The notes beneath the pieces are model-generated. The model saw only the letters and a program-made list of their open reading frames with translations. It had not been told where the DNA came from and did no database searches. DNA of 64,000 nucleotides, from assembly GCA_000169995.1 (NCBI GenBank), contig AAZW01000013.1, forward strand, positions 1-64,000, read 5' to 3'. A program made the position numbers and the translations under genes. This document shows, piece after piece, positions 1 to 10,764 of the stretch (position 1 is the stretch's first letter; each line of letters starts with the position of its first letter). The DNA is from Vibrionales bacterium SWAT-3 (GTDB lineage Bacteria > Pseudomonadota > Gammaproteobacteria > Enterobacterales > Vibrionaceae).

Positions 1-222
1 GCACAAGGTGACAAAGCAATCATCTTGAAGAAAGGCGAAGAAATGGGTCGCTTTAAGCTTGGTTCAACGGTTATCAACCTATTTGCGAAAGATGCAATCA
101 AGTTTGACGACACGATGCAAAATGGCGAGAAAACGGTTCTTGGCACGCCTTACGCGCACATCGCTGGTAAAGAAGTTGAGACTGAAGCTGTTGATTCAGT
201 AGAGAACACAGACCAAGCGTAA
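1..222 (+). CDS. psd: Phosphatidylserine decarboxylase, C-terminal part (cut by window edge)
   Basis: The first 73 codons in frame 1 are the end of phosphatidylserine decarboxylase, the inner-membrane enzyme that makes phosphatidylethanolamine from phosphatidylserine. The diagnostic LGST motif is visible at about nt 58-69. In this family the chain cleaves itself between the Gly and Ser of this motif, and the Ser becomes the pyruvoyl cofactor of the small alpha subunit. The acidic tail ending in DQA is variable in vibrios. The start lies outside the window. psd near epmA and frdABCD is the usual enterobacterial and vibrio order, which supports the call. Confidence 0.9.
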   Translation, partial: AQGDKAIILKKGEEMGRFKLGSTVINLFAKDAIKFDDTMQNGEKTVLGTPYAHIAGKEVETEAVDSVENTDQA

Positions 223-250
223 TAATTTGTGTAAACTCATTTAGCTTTCA

Positions 251-285
251 AGGCACGTTATTTGAATGAATAACGTGCCTTTTTA
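251..285 (+). terminator. Rho-independent terminator after psd
   Basis: A perfect 12-bp stem (251-262 with 269-280) with a 6-nt loop is followed by a run of T residues, 28 nt after the psd stop codon. Confidence 0.9.
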
Positions 286-488
286 TTACCCAGCCCTCTA
301 ACCTTCCAATCCCCCTAAGCCCGGACCTAAAAGAGCAATGCATAAATCAGCACTATAAAAGATTGACCAAAAACAAAACAGTTGCCGAAACCTTAAACAA
401 CTTTTTGATTTTCCAACCCGCCTCCAAGTACCAAAAATCCAGATAACTTACTCTATTTGAAGATATTTTATTCATAGGGTCTTTGTAC

Positions 489-1904
489 ATGCCTAAACTC
501 AATGTTGGCGTTCTGGTCAAGCTGTTGATTTGTTTTGCGATTCCCTTAGGCGTGTTATTCATGCCAATAGATTCAATACCTATCGATGACCTGACGCTGA
601 TTCAACACCGCCTGCTAGCGATATTTCTACTTGCAGCCCTACTTTGGGTACTTGAGCCCGTTCCGGTTTTCGCCACCTCAATACTGATCATTGCACTTGA
701 ACTGGTGATGATTTCCGACAAAGGCCTGCACCTATTTCGAAATCCACCAGCAGGTCACGATCTCGGTGAGTTAATTAAATATACCGACATATTCGGTGCA
801 TTTTCATCACCAATCATCATTCTATTCATGGGTGGCTTTGCTCTCGCAATCTCGGCATCTAAGTACGAACTCGATAACAACCTAGCTCGAGTGCTGCTGA
901 AACCATTCGGTACAGAACCGCGCTTCATCATGCTTGGCTTAATGCTGATCACCGCCGTGTTCTCGATGTTTATGTCGAATACCGCAACCACAGTTATGAT
1001 GCTGGCCCTGCTTGGCCCAATTGTAGCTTCGGCACCCAAAGGCGATATGGGGATCAAAGCGCTCGTATTGTGTATTCCGATTGCCGCTAATACTGGTGGT
1101 ATCGCAACACCAATCGGTACGCCTCCCAATGCCATTGCACTGCAATACCTAACTGGTGAAAACACCATCGACTTCCTGAGCTGGATGATGATGGGCTTAC
1201 CTTTTGTGATCATCCAACTCACCATTGCTTGGTTCCTTCTTCAGAAAATCTTCCCTTCCACGCAGAAAAACATGGTGCTTAAACTCGATGGACAATTCAG
1301 AAAGAGTTGGCGTGCGATCGTGGTTTACGTCACCTTTGCCGCCACCATCTTGTTGTGGATGACTACCAAACTGCACGGCATGAACACCTATGTGGTCTCT
1401 ATCATTCCACTGGCGGTCTTCACTTTGACCGGCATCATGGGCAAAGAAGAACTGAAACTAATCAACTGGGATGTGTTGTGGCTAGTCGCCGGTGGTATTG
1501 CGATTGGTATCGGCTTAGATAAAACAGGCTTGGCCTCTGCATTGGCACACGCGATCGACTATGAGTCTCTTTCCCCTGCTGCCGTAGTCATCACGCTATC
1601 CATCGTGTGCTGGTTAATGGCGAACTTCATGTCGAATACCGCTACGGCCAACTTACTGATGCCAATAGCCGCTGCGATTGGCGCATCGATGGAAAGCCTA
1701 GTTGCGATTGGTGGCTTACAAGGATTATTGATTGTGGTTGCCTTCTCAGCATCACTCGGCATGATTCTTCCAGTATCGACACCACCTAATTCACTGGCTT
1801 ACTCAACCGGGCTTATCGAAAGCAAAGACATGGCGAAGATGGGGATCATCTTTGGGATTGTCGGCTTGCTGTTGGTCTACCTCGCCCTGTTTATCATCAC
1901 CTAA
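489..1904 (+). CDS. DASS/SLC13-family sodium:dicarboxylate (or sulfate) symporter
   Basis: A 471-residue inner-membrane protein with about 11-12 hydrophobic segments. It carries the two SNT signatures of the divalent anion:Na+ symporter family: MSNTATT at about residue 164 and MSNTATA at about 380. Each is followed by a conserved Pro-rich loop (GTPPN near 213, STPPNS near 433). Members such as VcINDY import succinate, malate or fumarate with Na+. Substrate cannot be read from sequence, but C4-dicarboxylates would fit the nearby fumarate reductase genes. The ATG at 489 is preferred because AGGG lies 9 nt upstream; the in-frame TTG at 483 is too close to it. Confidence 0.88.
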   Translation: MPKLNVGVLVKLLICFAIPLGVLFMPIDSIPIDDLTLIQHRLLAIFLLAALLWVLEPVPVFATSILIIALELVMISDKGLHLFRNPPAGHDLGELIKYTDIFGAFSSPIIILFMGGFALAISASKYELDNNLARVLLKPFGTEPRFIMLGLMLITAVFSMFMSNTATTVMMLALLGPIVASAPKGDMGIKALVLCIPIAANTGGIATPIGTPPNAIALQYLTGENTIDFLSWMMMGLPFVIIQLTIAWFLLQKIFPSTQKNMVLKLDGQFRKSWRAIVVYVTFAATILLWMTTKLHGMNTYVVSIIPLAVFTLTGIMGKEELKLINWDVLWLVAGGIAIGIGLDKTGLASALAHAIDYESLSPAAVVITLSIVCWLMANFMSNTATANLLMPIAAAIGASMESLVAIGGLQGLLIVVAFSASLGMILPVSTPPNSLAYSTGLIESKDMAKMGIIFGIVGLLLVYLALFIIT

Positions 1905-1937
1905 TAGACGTTCAACGATCACTTCTATTACGGACTA

Positions 1938-1963
1938 AGGCGCTAAATATAAATTTAGCGCCT
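1938..1963. terminator. Stem-loop after the DASS transporter
   Basis: An 11-bp perfect stem (1938-1948 with 1953-1963) lies 33 nt after the stop codon. There is no strong T-run, so terminator function is uncertain. The rest of 1964-2201 is AT-rich non-coding sequence, presumably the promoter region of the chemoreceptor gene. Confidence 0.45.
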
Positions 1964-2201
1964 ATTCGCGCTGTATCACGAACAAATCCCAGAACAAGTA
2001 GTTGATTTTTAAATCAATAAATAACTGTGATTTTACTTCACTGGTTTACAAAAAGCAGAGTAAATATATTTAGAATTTATGATTTTAAACACATTCATTC
2101 TGCCTAAGACAACGGCACTATACGCCTATTAAAGACACATTGATTCACCATCAAGTACGTCTCTGTAGTTAGGTTTTTGTCTAATAAAAGAGGAATGGAC
2201 C

Positions 2202-4082
2202 TTGAGACATACTATTAAATTTAAAATTCAGATCGCCATTGCGATCATTATCGCCGTCGTGAGTGGCACCCAAGCCTGGATATCGGTTACCCAGCTAACT
2301 CAAGAGACTGAAGTCGCGATCAACCAAGAAATGAAGAATGTCAGTGTAGGGACGACCAACTACATTGCCGATTGGCTTTCGACTCGCAGTGACATGATGC
2401 TGGCCAATGAACCAACCATTTCAAGCAACAGTAATTCAGACCGTGAGTTATTGATCACCAAACAAGCCGGACAATTCCTATCGGTTTATGCGGGTTTTAG
2501 TGACGGCACGATAGCTTATGGTGATAAAACGGAAAGCTGGCCAGAAGACTACGACCCTCGCACGCGTCCATGGTACAAAGATGCGAATACCGCATCAGAC
2601 CTGATCATTACTGAACCGTATCAAGATTTCGATGGCAGTATCGTCATCAGCTTTGCGAAAGCCTTCAGTGGCCAAAAACAGGGCGTACTGGCTGCAGACT
2701 TAACCGTGACGAGCATTATCGATACGGTTCTCAACGTAAAACTGGATAACGATGGCTTCGCCTTCTTGGTGGATGGTAACAACAACATCGTTGCGTACAG
2801 CGATGAAGCATTAAGTCAAAAGCCACTCACAAGCTTAAACCCAGAGTTGACCGCAAACCGAGTGTCACAACTGATTCAGAACCAAACCATCACCACATTA
2901 GCTTGGCCTGGTCAGGGAGATAAGTTGGTTTATATTGCTAACGTGCCAAATACCGATTGGTCTCTGGGCATTGTTATCGATAAAGAGCTGGCGTTCTCTG
3001 CGGTCACTGATGCGATTCAATTCATCGCCCTAACCTCACTTATTCTGTATATCGTGATTTCAATCGCTAGCACCATGGTCATCAATCGACTGCTTTACCC
3101 ATTACAAACCTTGTCAGAAGCGCTGACCCAGCTTGCTCAAGGTCGAGGTGATCTTACTCAACGAATCGATATCACCCGCATGGATGAGATAGGTAAGCTT
3201 GCTGAGCTGGTAAACCAATTCTTAAGTCAGATGCAGAGTATGCTGAAAGGTGTCGTTGAGCACAGCCACGATTTAAACAACCACGCCGAAAAAGCCAACC
3301 AACTGGCAACGCAATCCTCCATTCGTGTAGAGAATCAACAAAACGATATCAACCAAATTGCCACCGCGATTCATGAGATGTCAGCGACTGCTGCAGAAGT
3401 GGCAAGCCATGCAGAATTAACCGCATCCGCTTCTCAAGCTTCGGCGACCGCTTGTAATGATGGCCAAGAGGTAATTCAGCAGAACCGCGATGCGATTACT
3501 AGCCTTGCGAGCCAAGTGGATGACGCTGCCAATGTTATCCGAGAACTGGAAAACAACGCACAAAGCATCAACCAGATCCTATCCACCATTCAAGGCATTG
3601 CCGAGCAAACCAACCTCTTGGCATTGAATGCTGCCATTGAAGCGGCACGTGCTGGAGAGCAAGGTCGTGGGTTTGCGGTTGTCGCCGATGAAGTTCGAGT
3701 GCTAAGCCAAAGAACGCATGGCTCAACGGAAGAGATCCGTGTGATGATCGATACCCTACAAAAGAATACAGAACATGCGGTGGATAGCATGACCACCAGC
3801 ACTCAATTGGCAGAAAACAGTGTTGGCTTCGCAGAGCAAGCACACGACAGCCTGTCTAAAATCACCCAAGCCATCAGTGAAATCAACGACATGGCACTGC
3901 AGATAGCCAGCGCAGCCGAAGAGCAACGTGCCGTAAGCGAAGACATCAGCCGAAATACACAAGGGATCAAAGATGCCTCTGACGACCTGGCCCAGCAAGC
4001 TGAAAGCAGCCGTAATAGCTCAAATGAGATGAGTAGTGCAGCTGAATCGATGCGTCGAGATGTGGAGCGCTTCAAGGTATAA
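2202..4082 (+). CDS. Methyl-accepting chemotaxis protein with periplasmic Cache sensor
   Basis: A 626-residue chemoreceptor. Order: TM1 at about residues 7-29, a periplasmic double-Cache-type sensor ([11 protein letters not shown] motif near 123, typical of dCache ligand modules), TM2 at about 271-293, a HAMP linker, then a long cytoplasmic helical signalling domain. The hairpin tip near 475 reads [19 protein letters not shown], the core that binds CheA and CheW. No CheR-tethering pentapeptide is present at the C-terminus. dCache receptors often sense amino acids or organic acids, but the ligand is unknown. The start is TTG at 2202, with AGAGGA 7 nt upstream; the ATG at 2195 is out of frame. 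Confidence 0.92.
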   Translation: MRHTIKFKIQIAIAIIIAVVSGTQAWISVTQLTQETEVAINQEMKNVSVGTTNYIADWLSTRSDMMLANEPTISSNSNSDRELLITKQAGQFLSVYAGFSDGTIAYGDKTESWPEDYDPRTRPWYKDANTASDLIITEPYQDFDGSIVISFAKAFSGQKQGVLAADLTVTSIIDTVLNVKLDNDGFAFLVDGNNNIVAYSDEALSQKPLTSLNPELTANRVSQLIQNQTITTLAWPGQGDKLVYIANVPNTDWSLGIVIDKELAFSAVTDAIQFIALTSLILYIVISIASTMVINRLLYPLQTLSEALTQLAQGRGDLTQRIDITRMDEIGKLAELVNQFLSQMQSMLKGVVEHSHDLNNHAEKANQLATQSSIRVENQQNDINQIATAIHEMSATAAEVASHAELTASASQASATACNDGQEVIQQNRDAITSLASQVDDAANVIRELENNAQSINQILSTIQGIAEQTNLLALNAAIEAARAGEQGRGFAVVADEVRVLSQRTHGSTEEIRVMIDTLQKNTEHAVDSMTTSTQLAENSVGFAEQAHDSLSKITQAISEINDMALQIASAAEEQRAVSEDISRNTQGIKDASDDLAQQAESSRNSSNEMSSAAESMRRDVERFKV

Positions 4083-4234
4083 AACCTCGCGACTCAAACA
4101 AGCGAAACGGATAGCTGGAGCAAACCTATCACTGAGGAGCAAAGCGGTGTATTTATCAAGAATCGCTTTGTTCTCAGTTCGGTTTGATGCATATTGATGA
4201 GCTAATCTATCCCAGACACAAGGACTGTTAATCG

Positions 4235-5122
4235 ATGGGGTTCGAATGGTTGGCTCTCGCCGCTGCTTTTCTTTGGGCTATCGCAAGCCTAATGTCCGTA
4301 AAGCCTGCTCAACACTTAGGTTCTTTTGCCTATAGCCGCTGGCGCATGGGTTGTACTGCGGTCATCTTATCGAGCATGGCTTGGTTTACTGGAGGCTGGT
4401 CAACTGTCGAAACAGAGCTAATTACGCCGATGATGCTGTCTGGCCTGATTGGTATCTTCATTGGTGATACTGCCCTATTTGCCTGTTTGAACCGAATGGG
4501 CCCACGTCAAGCTGGCTTGCTGTTCTCTTGTCACGCCGTGTTCTCTGCGATTCTCGGTTACTTCCTGTTTAGTGAGAGCATGACCTCTGGCGAGCTTATT
4601 GGCTCGGCCTTGGTTTTCAGTGGCGTATTAACCGCAATCTTCTTTGGTCGTCGAGGCCAAGCAAACAACCAGCTTGAAACCATCAAGGGCACCGTGTGGA
4701 TTGGTGTTGCTCTGGGCATCACGGCCGCAATCTGCCAAGCATTGGGCGGTATTATTGCCAAACCCGTGATGCAAACCAACATTGATCCAGTAGCCGCTTC
4801 TGCGATTCGAATGATCACCGCCTTTGTTGCTCACTCCGCATTTCGTTTAACGGGCGCCAAGCTTTCACGCGCACTGAACCCGATGAATGGTCAAATATTC
4901 GTGATTACCGCAGTGAACGGCTTTCTTGCAATGGCGGTAGGAATGACGCTGATCCTGTATGCACTGCAAGAGGGAAATGTCGGCATGGTTGCTCTGTTGT
5001 CTTCAACCACACCTATCATGTTGCTACCCATTCTATGGCTATACACCAAGCAGAGACCAAACGCCTATGCTTGGATCGGTGCCATTGTTGCCGTAGTGGG
5101 TACTGGTATTCTTGTCAGCTAA
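4235..5122 (+). CDS. EamA/DMT-superfamily transporter
   Basis: A 295-residue protein made of two EamA repeats, about ten short transmembrane helices in total. This is the usual drug/metabolite transporter design (RhaT/YdcZ/RarD-like permeases). The repeats run roughly 3-140 and 150-294, and both end in a hydrophobic helix after a conserved Pro/Gly pattern. Family members export amino acids or metabolites, or import sugars; the substrate here is unknown. ATG at 4235 has AAGGA about 10 nt upstream. The gene converges on epmA, with only 32 nt between stop codons. Confidence 0.85.
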   Translation: MGFEWLALAAAFLWAIASLMSVKPAQHLGSFAYSRWRMGCTAVILSSMAWFTGGWSTVETELITPMMLSGLIGIFIGDTALFACLNRMGPRQAGLLFSCHAVFSAILGYFLFSESMTSGELIGSALVFSGVLTAIFFGRRGQANNQLETIKGTVWIGVALGITAAICQALGGIIAKPVMQTNIDPVAASAIRMITAFVAHSAFRLTGAKLSRALNPMNGQIFVITAVNGFLAMAVGMTLILYALQEGNVGMVALLSSTTPIMLLPILWLYTKQRPNAYAWIGAIVAVVGTGILVS

Positions 5123-5154
5123 TCGAGCTGCTAGCTAACTTCTGCTAACTAAAG

Positions 5155-6126
5155 TTAAGAACGTGGGAATGGGAAAGCGGTCACATCATCAATATGGTCG
5201 TAACCCAAAGCCAGCATAATTAGCCTATCGATACCCAGTGCAACACCCGCACAGTCTGGTAGGCCTGCTTTTAGCGCCTCAATTAGATGATGGTCAATCG
5301 GCTGAGGCGACAAGCCCATCTCGTTACGCTTGGCATTATCATCTTCAAAGCGTTTAAGCTGCTCTTGTGGCTTATCTAACTCATGGAAGCCGTTTGCCAG
5401 CTCGATACCTTTGAAGTACACCTCAAAACGGTCAGCCACTCGCGGATCATTCGGGTTAATCTTGGCTAATGCCGCCTGTGAAGCTGGGAAATCATAAACA
5501 AATGCGGGTACTGTCTGGCCAATCTTTTCTTCGACACCCACGCTGAATAGCAATTGCAGTAAAGTATCGCGGTCCTCTTCAGGATCGGCAATATCACTTA
5601 ACCCAAGCTTGGCTGCCGCTTGTTTTAGAGTATTCATGGAATCTTCAAGCGGACACACACCTAGCACATCAATAAATGCTTGTTGGTAAGTCATGCGTTC
5701 TGCCTCGCCTGACTTTAAGATTTGCTGTAGGAGCAAGTCCATTTCATCCATCAGGTTATGATGATCAAAACCGACACGGTACCACTCCAGCATGGTGAAC
5801 TCTGGGTTATGGTAACGGCCATTCTCCTCATTACGAAACGACTTACAAATTTGGTAAATACAGCCACTTCCTGCTGCTAACAAGCGCTTCATATGAAATT
5901 CAGGGCTTGTCATAAAGAACAGAGGCTGGCCTTGCGCGTAACCAGGGCCAACGAATTCAGTTTTGAAGGTATGCAAATGCACATCGGTCACCGTGGCGTG
6001 ACTCATGGCTGGCGTATCGACTTCCATTACGTCTCGCTCTGCAAAAAACTGGCGGACTTGACTAAGGATATCAGCACGTTGCTTTAACTGCTTAATGGTT
6101 GCGGCAGGTTGCCATGTAGAGTGCAT
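5155..6126 (-). CDS. epmA: EF-P (R)-beta-lysine ligase EpmA (GenX/PoxA/YjeA)
   Basis: A 323-residue stand-alone class II lysyl-tRNA synthetase catalytic core without the anticodon-binding domain. It activates (R)-beta-lysine and attaches it to Lys34 of elongation factor P. Visible class II motifs include [27 protein letters not shown] (motif 2) and GVALGIDRL (motif 3) near the C-terminus. Start chosen at ATG 6126 (protein begins MHSTWQPAA), which aligns with E. coli EpmA; the upstream in-frame GTG at 6144 would add six non-conserved residues. It is divergent from frdA, as in E. coli. Its partner epmB and its substrate efp are at 17.7-19.3 kb in this window. Confidence 0.95.
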   Translation of the reverse strand: MHSTWQPAATIKQLKQRADILSQVRQFFAERDVMEVDTPAMSHATVTDVHLHTFKTEFVGPGYAQGQPLFFMTSPEFHMKRLLAAGSGCIYQICKSFRNEENGRYHNPEFTMLEWYRVGFDHHNLMDEMDLLLQQILKSGEAERMTYQQAFIDVLGVCPLEDSMNTLKQAAAKLGLSDIADPEEDRDTLLQLLFSVGVEEKIGQTVPAFVYDFPASQAALAKINPNDPRVADRFEVYFKGIELANGFHELDKPQEQLKRFEDDNAKRNEMGLSPQPIDHHLIEALKAGLPDCAGVALGIDRLIMLALGYDHIDDVTAFPFPRS

Positions 6127-6361
6127 TACTAAGTTCCATATCACTGAATTCTAGGCGACGAAAATTATCACTTTTCGCTACTTTTGTAAGCTTCTATCTT
6201 TGCTTTAATTAAACCGTCATGCTGTTTATATGAAGCCATAAAATCACGTTCTACAATACAATTATTAATATTCAACCCCACTCAACATTGATAACAAAAA
6301 TCATACTCAACAAGCCGTTAACACACGCCCTGTGGACGAATCGTTATCAATAATTGATTGC

Positions 6362-6388
6362 CGTGATTGCAGTCACATAACCTATAAT
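6362..6388 (+). promoter_or_regulatory. CRP/FNR-family-like palindrome and TATAAT box upstream of frdA
   Basis: The 450-bp gap between epmA and frdA contains a CRP-like dyad at 6362-6377 (GTGA, six bases, TCACA), followed at 6383-6388 by TATAAT. A good -35 box is not evident, so the pairing is tentative. No clear FNR consensus (TTGAT-N4-ATCAA) was found, although frd is FNR-controlled in E. coli. An outward-facing ATCAA-N3-TTGAT lies at about 6346-6358. Confidence 0.4.
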
Positions 6389-6576
6389 TTCTATGCCTCC
6401 ATATGCATTACCGGAGCAAAAACCTAAATACATCAATTTTTCAAACCCCCTCCTCTCTTACACTGAACCTACCAGTTAAGGCTTAGAGGTGATAATCGGT
6501 TGATGCCGTTACTGCTCTCTAAATCGGCTTTTTATAATAACAAGCGGAATACTCCGCATCACACTGGAGAATAACT

Positions 6577-8409
6577 GTGAAGACAATTACCACAGATATC
6601 GCAGTCATCGGCGCAGGCGGCGCTGGTCTTCGTACAGCTATTGCAGCAGCTGAAGCTAATCCTGATTTGGAAGTAGCACTGATTTCTAAAGTTTACCCAA
6701 TGCGTTCGCACACGGTAGCAGCAGAAGGCGGTTCAGCAGCGGTAATTAAAGACGAAGATAGCCTAGATAACCACTTCAACGATACTGTTGGCGGTGGCGA
6801 CTGGCTATGTGAACAGGATGTTGTTGAATACTTTGTTGAAAACGCGACTCGCGAAATGATCCAAATGGAACAATGGGGCTGCCCATGGAGTCGTAAAGAA
6901 AACGGTGAAGTAAACGTACGCCGATTCGGCGGTATGAAGGTAGAGAGAACGTGGTTCGCAGCGGATAAGACTGGCTTCCACATGCTTCATACTCTGTTCC
7001 AGACTTCGATGAAGTACGACACAATCAAACGATTTGATGAGTACTTTGTGGTGGATTTGATCGTTGAAGAAGGCGAAGTACAAGGCCTCATCGCGATTCA
7101 TATGTCTGAAGGTGAGCTTGTTACCATTAAAGCGAAATCTGTTGTTCTAGCAACCGGTGGCGCGGGTCGTGTTTACCACTGTAACACCAACGGCGGCATC
7201 GTAACGGGCGACGGTATGGCAATGGCTTATCGCCACGGTGTACCACTGCGTGATATGGAGTTCGTTCAATACCACCCAACAGGCCTTCCAGGCACTGGCA
7301 TCTTGATGACCGAAGGTTGTCGTGGTGAAGGCGGTATCATCGTCAACAAGAACGGCTACCGCTACCTACAAGATTACGGCATGGGCCCTGAAACTCCAGT
7401 GGGCGAGCCGAAAAACAAATACATGGAACTGGGTCCACGTGACAAAGTTTCTCAAGCATTCTGGCACGAGCAGCAAAAAGGCAACACCATCAAGCACCCT
7501 CTTGGTGATGTAGTACACCTTGACCTTCGCCACCTTGGTGAAGAGTACCTGCAAGAGCGTCTACCGTTTATCTGTGAGCTTGCAAAAGCTTACGTAAACG
7601 TCGACCCAGCAAAAGAGCCAATCCCAATTCGTCCGACAGTTCACTACACCATGGGTGGTATTGAAACTAACGGTACTTGTGAAACTCGCATCAAAGGCCT
7701 ATTCGCTGTTGGTGAATGTGCCTCTGTTGGCCTACACGGTGCAAACCGCCTAGGTTCTAACTCTCTGGCTGAGTTTGTAGTATTTGGCCGCGTAGCCGGT
7801 GAAGAAGCGGTGAAACGCGCTGCTGAATTCAAAGGCTGGAATGAAGAGTCTATCGCTAAGCAAGTTAAAGCGGTTGAAGATCGTATCGCAGGTCTACTAA
7901 ACCAAGAAGGTGATGAGAACTGGGCGGATATCCGCACTGAAATGGGTCACACCATGGAAGCGGGTTGTGGTATCTACCGTCAAGAAGACTTGATGCAAGA
8001 GACCATCAACAAGATCACAGAGCTGAAAGCGCGCTACAAGAAGATCAGCATTAAAGACAAAGGCAAAGTGTTCAACACTGACCTACTTTACGCTATCGAA
8101 GTGGGCTACGGCCTAGAAGTCGCAGAAGCGATGGTTCACTCAGCGATCCTTCGTAAAGAGTCTCGCGGTGCACACCAACGTCTAGACGACAACTGCACAG
8201 AACGTGATGACGTGAACTTCCTGAAACACTCTCTATCGTTCTACAACGAAGATGCAGCACCAACTATCGACTACAGCGGCGTGAAGATTACTAAATCTCA
8301 ACCTAAAGCTCGTCTATACGGTGAAGCAGCAGAGAAAGCCGCTGCCGCTGAAAAAGCTGCAGAAGCAAATGCTAAGAAAGATGAGAAGAGCGAAGAGGAG
8401 CAAGCATAA
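6577..8409 (+). CDS. frdA: Fumarate reductase flavoprotein subunit
   Basis: A 610-residue catalytic subunit of menaquinol:fumarate reductase, closely matching E. coli FrdA through its length. Seen: N-terminal Rossmann motif GAGGAG (residues 12-17), the SHTVAAEGG motif whose His45 carries covalent FAD, the HPTG substrate motif, and the conserved RGAHQR region. The protein ends with an Ala/Lys/Glu-rich low-complexity tail. Start is GTG at 6577 with GGAGA 6 nt upstream. First gene of frdABCD; its stop overlaps the frdB start (TAATG). The operon supports anaerobic fumarate respiration at the inner membrane. Confidence 0.97.
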   Translation: MKTITTDIAVIGAGGAGLRTAIAAAEANPDLEVALISKVYPMRSHTVAAEGGSAAVIKDEDSLDNHFNDTVGGGDWLCEQDVVEYFVENATREMIQMEQWGCPWSRKENGEVNVRRFGGMKVERTWFAADKTGFHMLHTLFQTSMKYDTIKRFDEYFVVDLIVEEGEVQGLIAIHMSEGELVTIKAKSVVLATGGAGRVYHCNTNGGIVTGDGMAMAYRHGVPLRDMEFVQYHPTGLPGTGILMTEGCRGEGGIIVNKNGYRYLQDYGMGPETPVGEPKNKYMELGPRDKVSQAFWHEQQKGNTIKHPLGDVVHLDLRHLGEEYLQERLPFICELAKAYVNVDPAKEPIPIRPTVHYTMGGIETNGTCETRIKGLFAVGECASVGLHGANRLGSNSLAEFVVFGRVAGEEAVKRAAEFKGWNEESIAKQVKAVEDRIAGLLNQEGDENWADIRTEMGHTMEAGCGIYRQEDLMQETINKITELKARYKKISIKDKGKVFNTDLLYAIEVGYGLEVAEAMVHSAILRKESRGAHQRLDDNCTERDDVNFLKHSLSFYNEDAAPTIDYSGVKITKSQPKARLYGEAAEKAAAAEKAAEANAKKDEKSEEEQA

Positions 8410-9188
8410 TGTCAGCGAACCGTATCCAAAAAGTAGACATTCTGCGCTACGACCCAGAGAAAGATGCAGAACCTTACATGCAGACTTTCGAAGTACCTTT
8501 CGATGAAACCATGTCGGTACTTGATGCGATTGGTTACATCAAAGATCACCAAGACAAAGACCTTTCATACCGTTGGTCTTGTCGCATGGCGATCTGTGGC
8601 TCTTGCGGCATCATGGTTGATGGCGTGCCTAAACTAGCGTGTAAGAGCTTCTTACGTGACTACCCGAACGGCCTAACTATCGAGCCGCTTGCTAACTTCC
8701 CAATCGAGAAAGATTTGATTGTCGACATGACACCGTTCATCGAGCGCCTTGAAGCGATCAAACCTTACATCATTGGTAACGATCGTAAGCCTGAAGACGG
8801 TACTAACATTCAGACCCCTGAACAAATGGCGAAGTACAAACAGTTCGCTGGCTGCATCAACTGTGGTCTTTGCTATGCGGCGTGTCCTCAATTCGGTCTA
8901 AACCCTGAGTTCATTGGCCCTGCAGCATTGACTCTTGCTCACCGTTACAACTTAGATAGCCGTGACAACGGTAAAGATGAGCGTATGAAGCTTATCAACG
9001 GTGAAAATGGCGCTTGGGGCTGTACGTTCGTTGGTTACTGTTCTGAAGTATGCCCGAAGAAAGTAGACCCAGCAGCGGCGGTTAACCAAGGTAAAGTTGA
9101 GTCTTCAATGGACTTCGTTATCTCGATGTTCAAACCTGACGGTACATCTGTTAGCAAGAACCAAGTAAAAACTGCAGAGGAGGCATAA
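8409..9188 (+). CDS. frdB: Fumarate reductase iron-sulfur subunit
   Basis: A 259-residue electron-transfer subunit linking the FrdA flavin to the quinone site. The N-terminal ferredoxin-like domain has the [2Fe-2S] ligands in [10 protein letters not shown]. The C-terminal domain has [12 protein letters not shown] and [11 protein letters not shown], the ligands of the [4Fe-4S] and [3Fe-4S] clusters. Start ATG 8409 overlaps the last base of the frdA stop codon, which suggests translational coupling. It is about 15 residues longer than E. coli FrdB because of a C-terminal extension. Confidence 0.97.
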   Translation: MSANRIQKVDILRYDPEKDAEPYMQTFEVPFDETMSVLDAIGYIKDHQDKDLSYRWSCRMAICGSCGIMVDGVPKLACKSFLRDYPNGLTIEPLANFPIEKDLIVDMTPFIERLEAIKPYIIGNDRKPEDGTNIQTPEQMAKYKQFAGCINCGLCYAACPQFGLNPEFIGPAALTLAHRYNLDSRDNGKDERMKLINGENGAWGCTFVGYCSEVCPKKVDPAAAVNQGKVESSMDFVISMFKPDGTSVSKNQVKTAEEA

Positions 9189-9189
9189 G

Positions 9190-9573
9190 ATGAGCAATCG
9201 TAAGCCTTATGTTCGTGAGATGAAGAGAACGTGGTGGAGCAACCATCCGTTCTACCGCTTCTACATGCTACGTGAAGCAACTGTACTGCCTTTAATTCTG
9301 TTCACTGTATTCCTAACCTTTGGTTTGGGTGCCCTAGTGAAGGGCCCTGAAGCGTGGGCTGGTTGGTTGAGCTTTATGGCTAACCCTATCATTGTCGGTA
9401 TTAATATCGTGGCTCTGCTAGGCAGCTTAATGCACGCTCAAACCTTCTTCAGCATGATGCCTCAAGTAATGCCAATCCGCCTGAAAGGCAAATTGGTTGA
9501 TAAAAGAATCATCGTACTGACTCAGTGGGCAGCGGTGGCTTTTATTTCTTTAATCGTTCTTGTTGTGGTGTAA
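9190..9573 (+). CDS. frdC: Fumarate reductase membrane anchor subunit C
   Basis: A 127-residue protein with three transmembrane helices, beginning with the FrdC-type MSNRKPYVREMKRTWW. With FrdD it anchors FrdAB in the inner membrane and forms the quinol site. It begins 1 nt after the frdB stop codon, with GAGGAGG overlapping the end of frdB as ribosome binding site. Confidence 0.95.
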   Translation: MSNRKPYVREMKRTWWSNHPFYRFYMLREATVLPLILFTVFLTFGLGALVKGPEAWAGWLSFMANPIIVGINIVALLGSLMHAQTFFSMMPQVMPIRLKGKLVDKRIIVLTQWAAVAFISLIVLVVV

Positions 9574-9585
9574 GGAGCTTTCGTT

Positions 9586-9972
9586 ATGAACACAAACTAC
9601 AAAGTTAAGCCTGTTAACCACAACCCTCAACGCTCTGATGAGCCAATTTGGTGGGGCCTATTCGGCGCTGGCGGTACTTGGTTCGCGATGATCACGCCAA
9701 TCACTATCTTAGTGTTGGGTATCTTAGTACCAATGGGCATCATCGATGCAGAAGCAATGAGCTACGAACGTGTGTCTGAATTTGCCACCAGCATTATCGG
9801 TGCGTTGTTCATCATCGGTACGCTAGCACTGCCAATGTGGCATGCTATGCACCGTCTTCACCACGGCATGCACGACCTGAAATTCCACGTCGGCGTTGCT
9901 GGTAAAGTGGGTTGCTACTTCTTTGCAGGCCTAATCAGCGCGTTGTCTGTTATTTTCATCTTTATGATTTAA
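9586..9972 (+). CDS. frdD: Fumarate reductase membrane anchor subunit D
   Basis: A 128-residue, three-helix anchor subunit that ends the frd operon. The conserved stretch around [15 protein letters not shown] faces the quinone site. AAGGAG precedes the start. The last ~19 codons are part of a 1.07-kb tandem duplication and occur again at about 10985-11042. Confidence 0.95.
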   Translation: MNTNYKVKPVNHNPQRSDEPIWWGLFGAGGTWFAMITPITILVLGILVPMGIIDAEAMSYERVSEFATSIIGALFIIGTLALPMWHAMHRLHHGMHDLKFHVGVAGKVGCYFFAGLISALSVIFIFMI

Positions 9973-10080
9973 GAGTTAAGAGCAGATGCGGGATTCGAGT
10001 AAGCGAGTCTCGAAGAGCTTAAAGACAGATACGAGTCTCAAATAATTGAGATGCGAAAAGCTTAAGAGCAGAAAAGCGAA
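9973..10080 (+). repeat. Purine-rich dispersed word repeat downstream of frdD
   Basis: Degenerate sequence built from recurring words such as GAGCAGATGCGGGATTCGAG, TAAACGAG, TGCGAAAAGCTTAAGAG and CGAAGAGCTTAA. It starts directly at the frdD stop. The same words recur at more than a dozen other intergenic places in the window (see the other repeat entries). The copy at about 11043-11150 belongs to the tandem duplication. Confidence 0.85.
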
Positions 10081-10111
10081 AGCAGAGCGAGATTATCTCG
10101 TTCTGCTTTTT
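10081..10111 (+). terminator. frd operon terminator
   Basis: A 12-bp stem (10081-10092 with 10096-10107, one G-T pair), 3-nt loop and T-run. It is repeated at 11151-11181 in the duplicated copy. Confidence 0.85.
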
Positions 10112-10131
10112 CACAGATACATTTTCAAGCT

Positions 10132-10560
10132 TCACTGATTCAGTAATTTTATGCTGCAGTTGACCGCAACAGTAGAGCTGGAAGCGCGCGGTCTACCATC
10201 TGGATGGTAGGTGCTCAACCTTGCCTTTGTGACTTCCCCGTCAGAGATTGAAAAAAGCAGTTGATAAGTCGCCCCTTTGACCGTCATGCTGCCAGATGGG
10301 CCGGAAGCCCCTTTTGACCGCTTTGCATCATTCACCGACCGGTATTGGGTTAAGCAGTGATGCATCTTACCTAATTTCCCTTCTTGCGTTACGCCATACC
10401 GCTGTGCGCTGTACTCGTCTATCGTATAGGGTGAATCTGCGCTTAATGAATTGATTTCAATATATTTTTTCTCTCCAGAGTAATTCGTGATTTTAACGAT
10501 GCTACTTATTGTTAGTAAGAGCCCTAGACTTATCCATGCCCCTGGTTTATTGATTTTCAT
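10132..10560 (-). CDS. Small membrane-anchored protein of unknown function, copy 1
   Basis: 142 residues; not recognised. A hydrophobic stretch at about residues 8-25 looks like an uncleaved signal anchor, with a hydrophilic, probably periplasmic C-terminal domain. Conserved between the two copies are KMHHCLTQYRSVNDAKRSKG (about 65-84), a following SGP-GSM element, HPDGRPRA and a final VAVNCSIKLLNQ; two Cys residues (in HHC and VNC) could form a disulfide. Starts at ATG 10560 after AAGGAGTAAATAA. Minus strand, convergent to frdD and downstream of the SPFH gene orientation. It is paralogous to the ORF at 11202-11630, from which it differs mainly in the first ~60 residues. Confidence 0.7.
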   Translation of the reverse strand: MKINKPGAWISLGLLLTISSIVKITNYSGEKKYIEINSLSADSPYTIDEYSAQRYGVTQEGKLGKMHHCLTQYRSVNDAKRSKGASGPSGSMTVKGATYQLLFSISDGEVTKARLSTYHPDGRPRASSSTVAVNCSIKLLNQ

Positions 10561-10691
10561 TTATTTACTCCTTATTGATTATTCGTAGTAATGGCTTCCG
10601 CTAAGTGATGAGTTCTTCACAACAACTTGTTATCAATGAACCCATGTTGGCGGCCTTACTTGTCGATGCGCAGCTAGAGTAGACAGATAAA

Positions 10692-10717
10692 GAGGCCAAT
10701 ACCCGTATATTGGCCTC
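10692..10717 (-). terminator. Terminator of the SPFH gene, copy in duplicated unit 1
   Basis: A 10-bp stem (10692-10701 with 10708-10717), followed on the minus strand by a short T-rich run. The functional equivalent behind the intact SPFH gene is at 11763-11788. Confidence 0.7.
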
Positions 10718-10764
10718 GTTGTTCTATATCATTGAGCACTTAGAGCTCTTGGTTACCCATGCTC

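Noticed and set aside
4133..4175. Inverted repeat after the chemoreceptor gene as terminator
   Set aside because: The 12-14 bp arms are imperfect with a large loop and no T-run, so it was not annotated.
6346..6358. FNR site upstream of frdA
   Set aside because: The half-sites ATCAA and TTGAT are in the wrong (outward) order with a 3-bp centre, so it does not match the FNR consensus.
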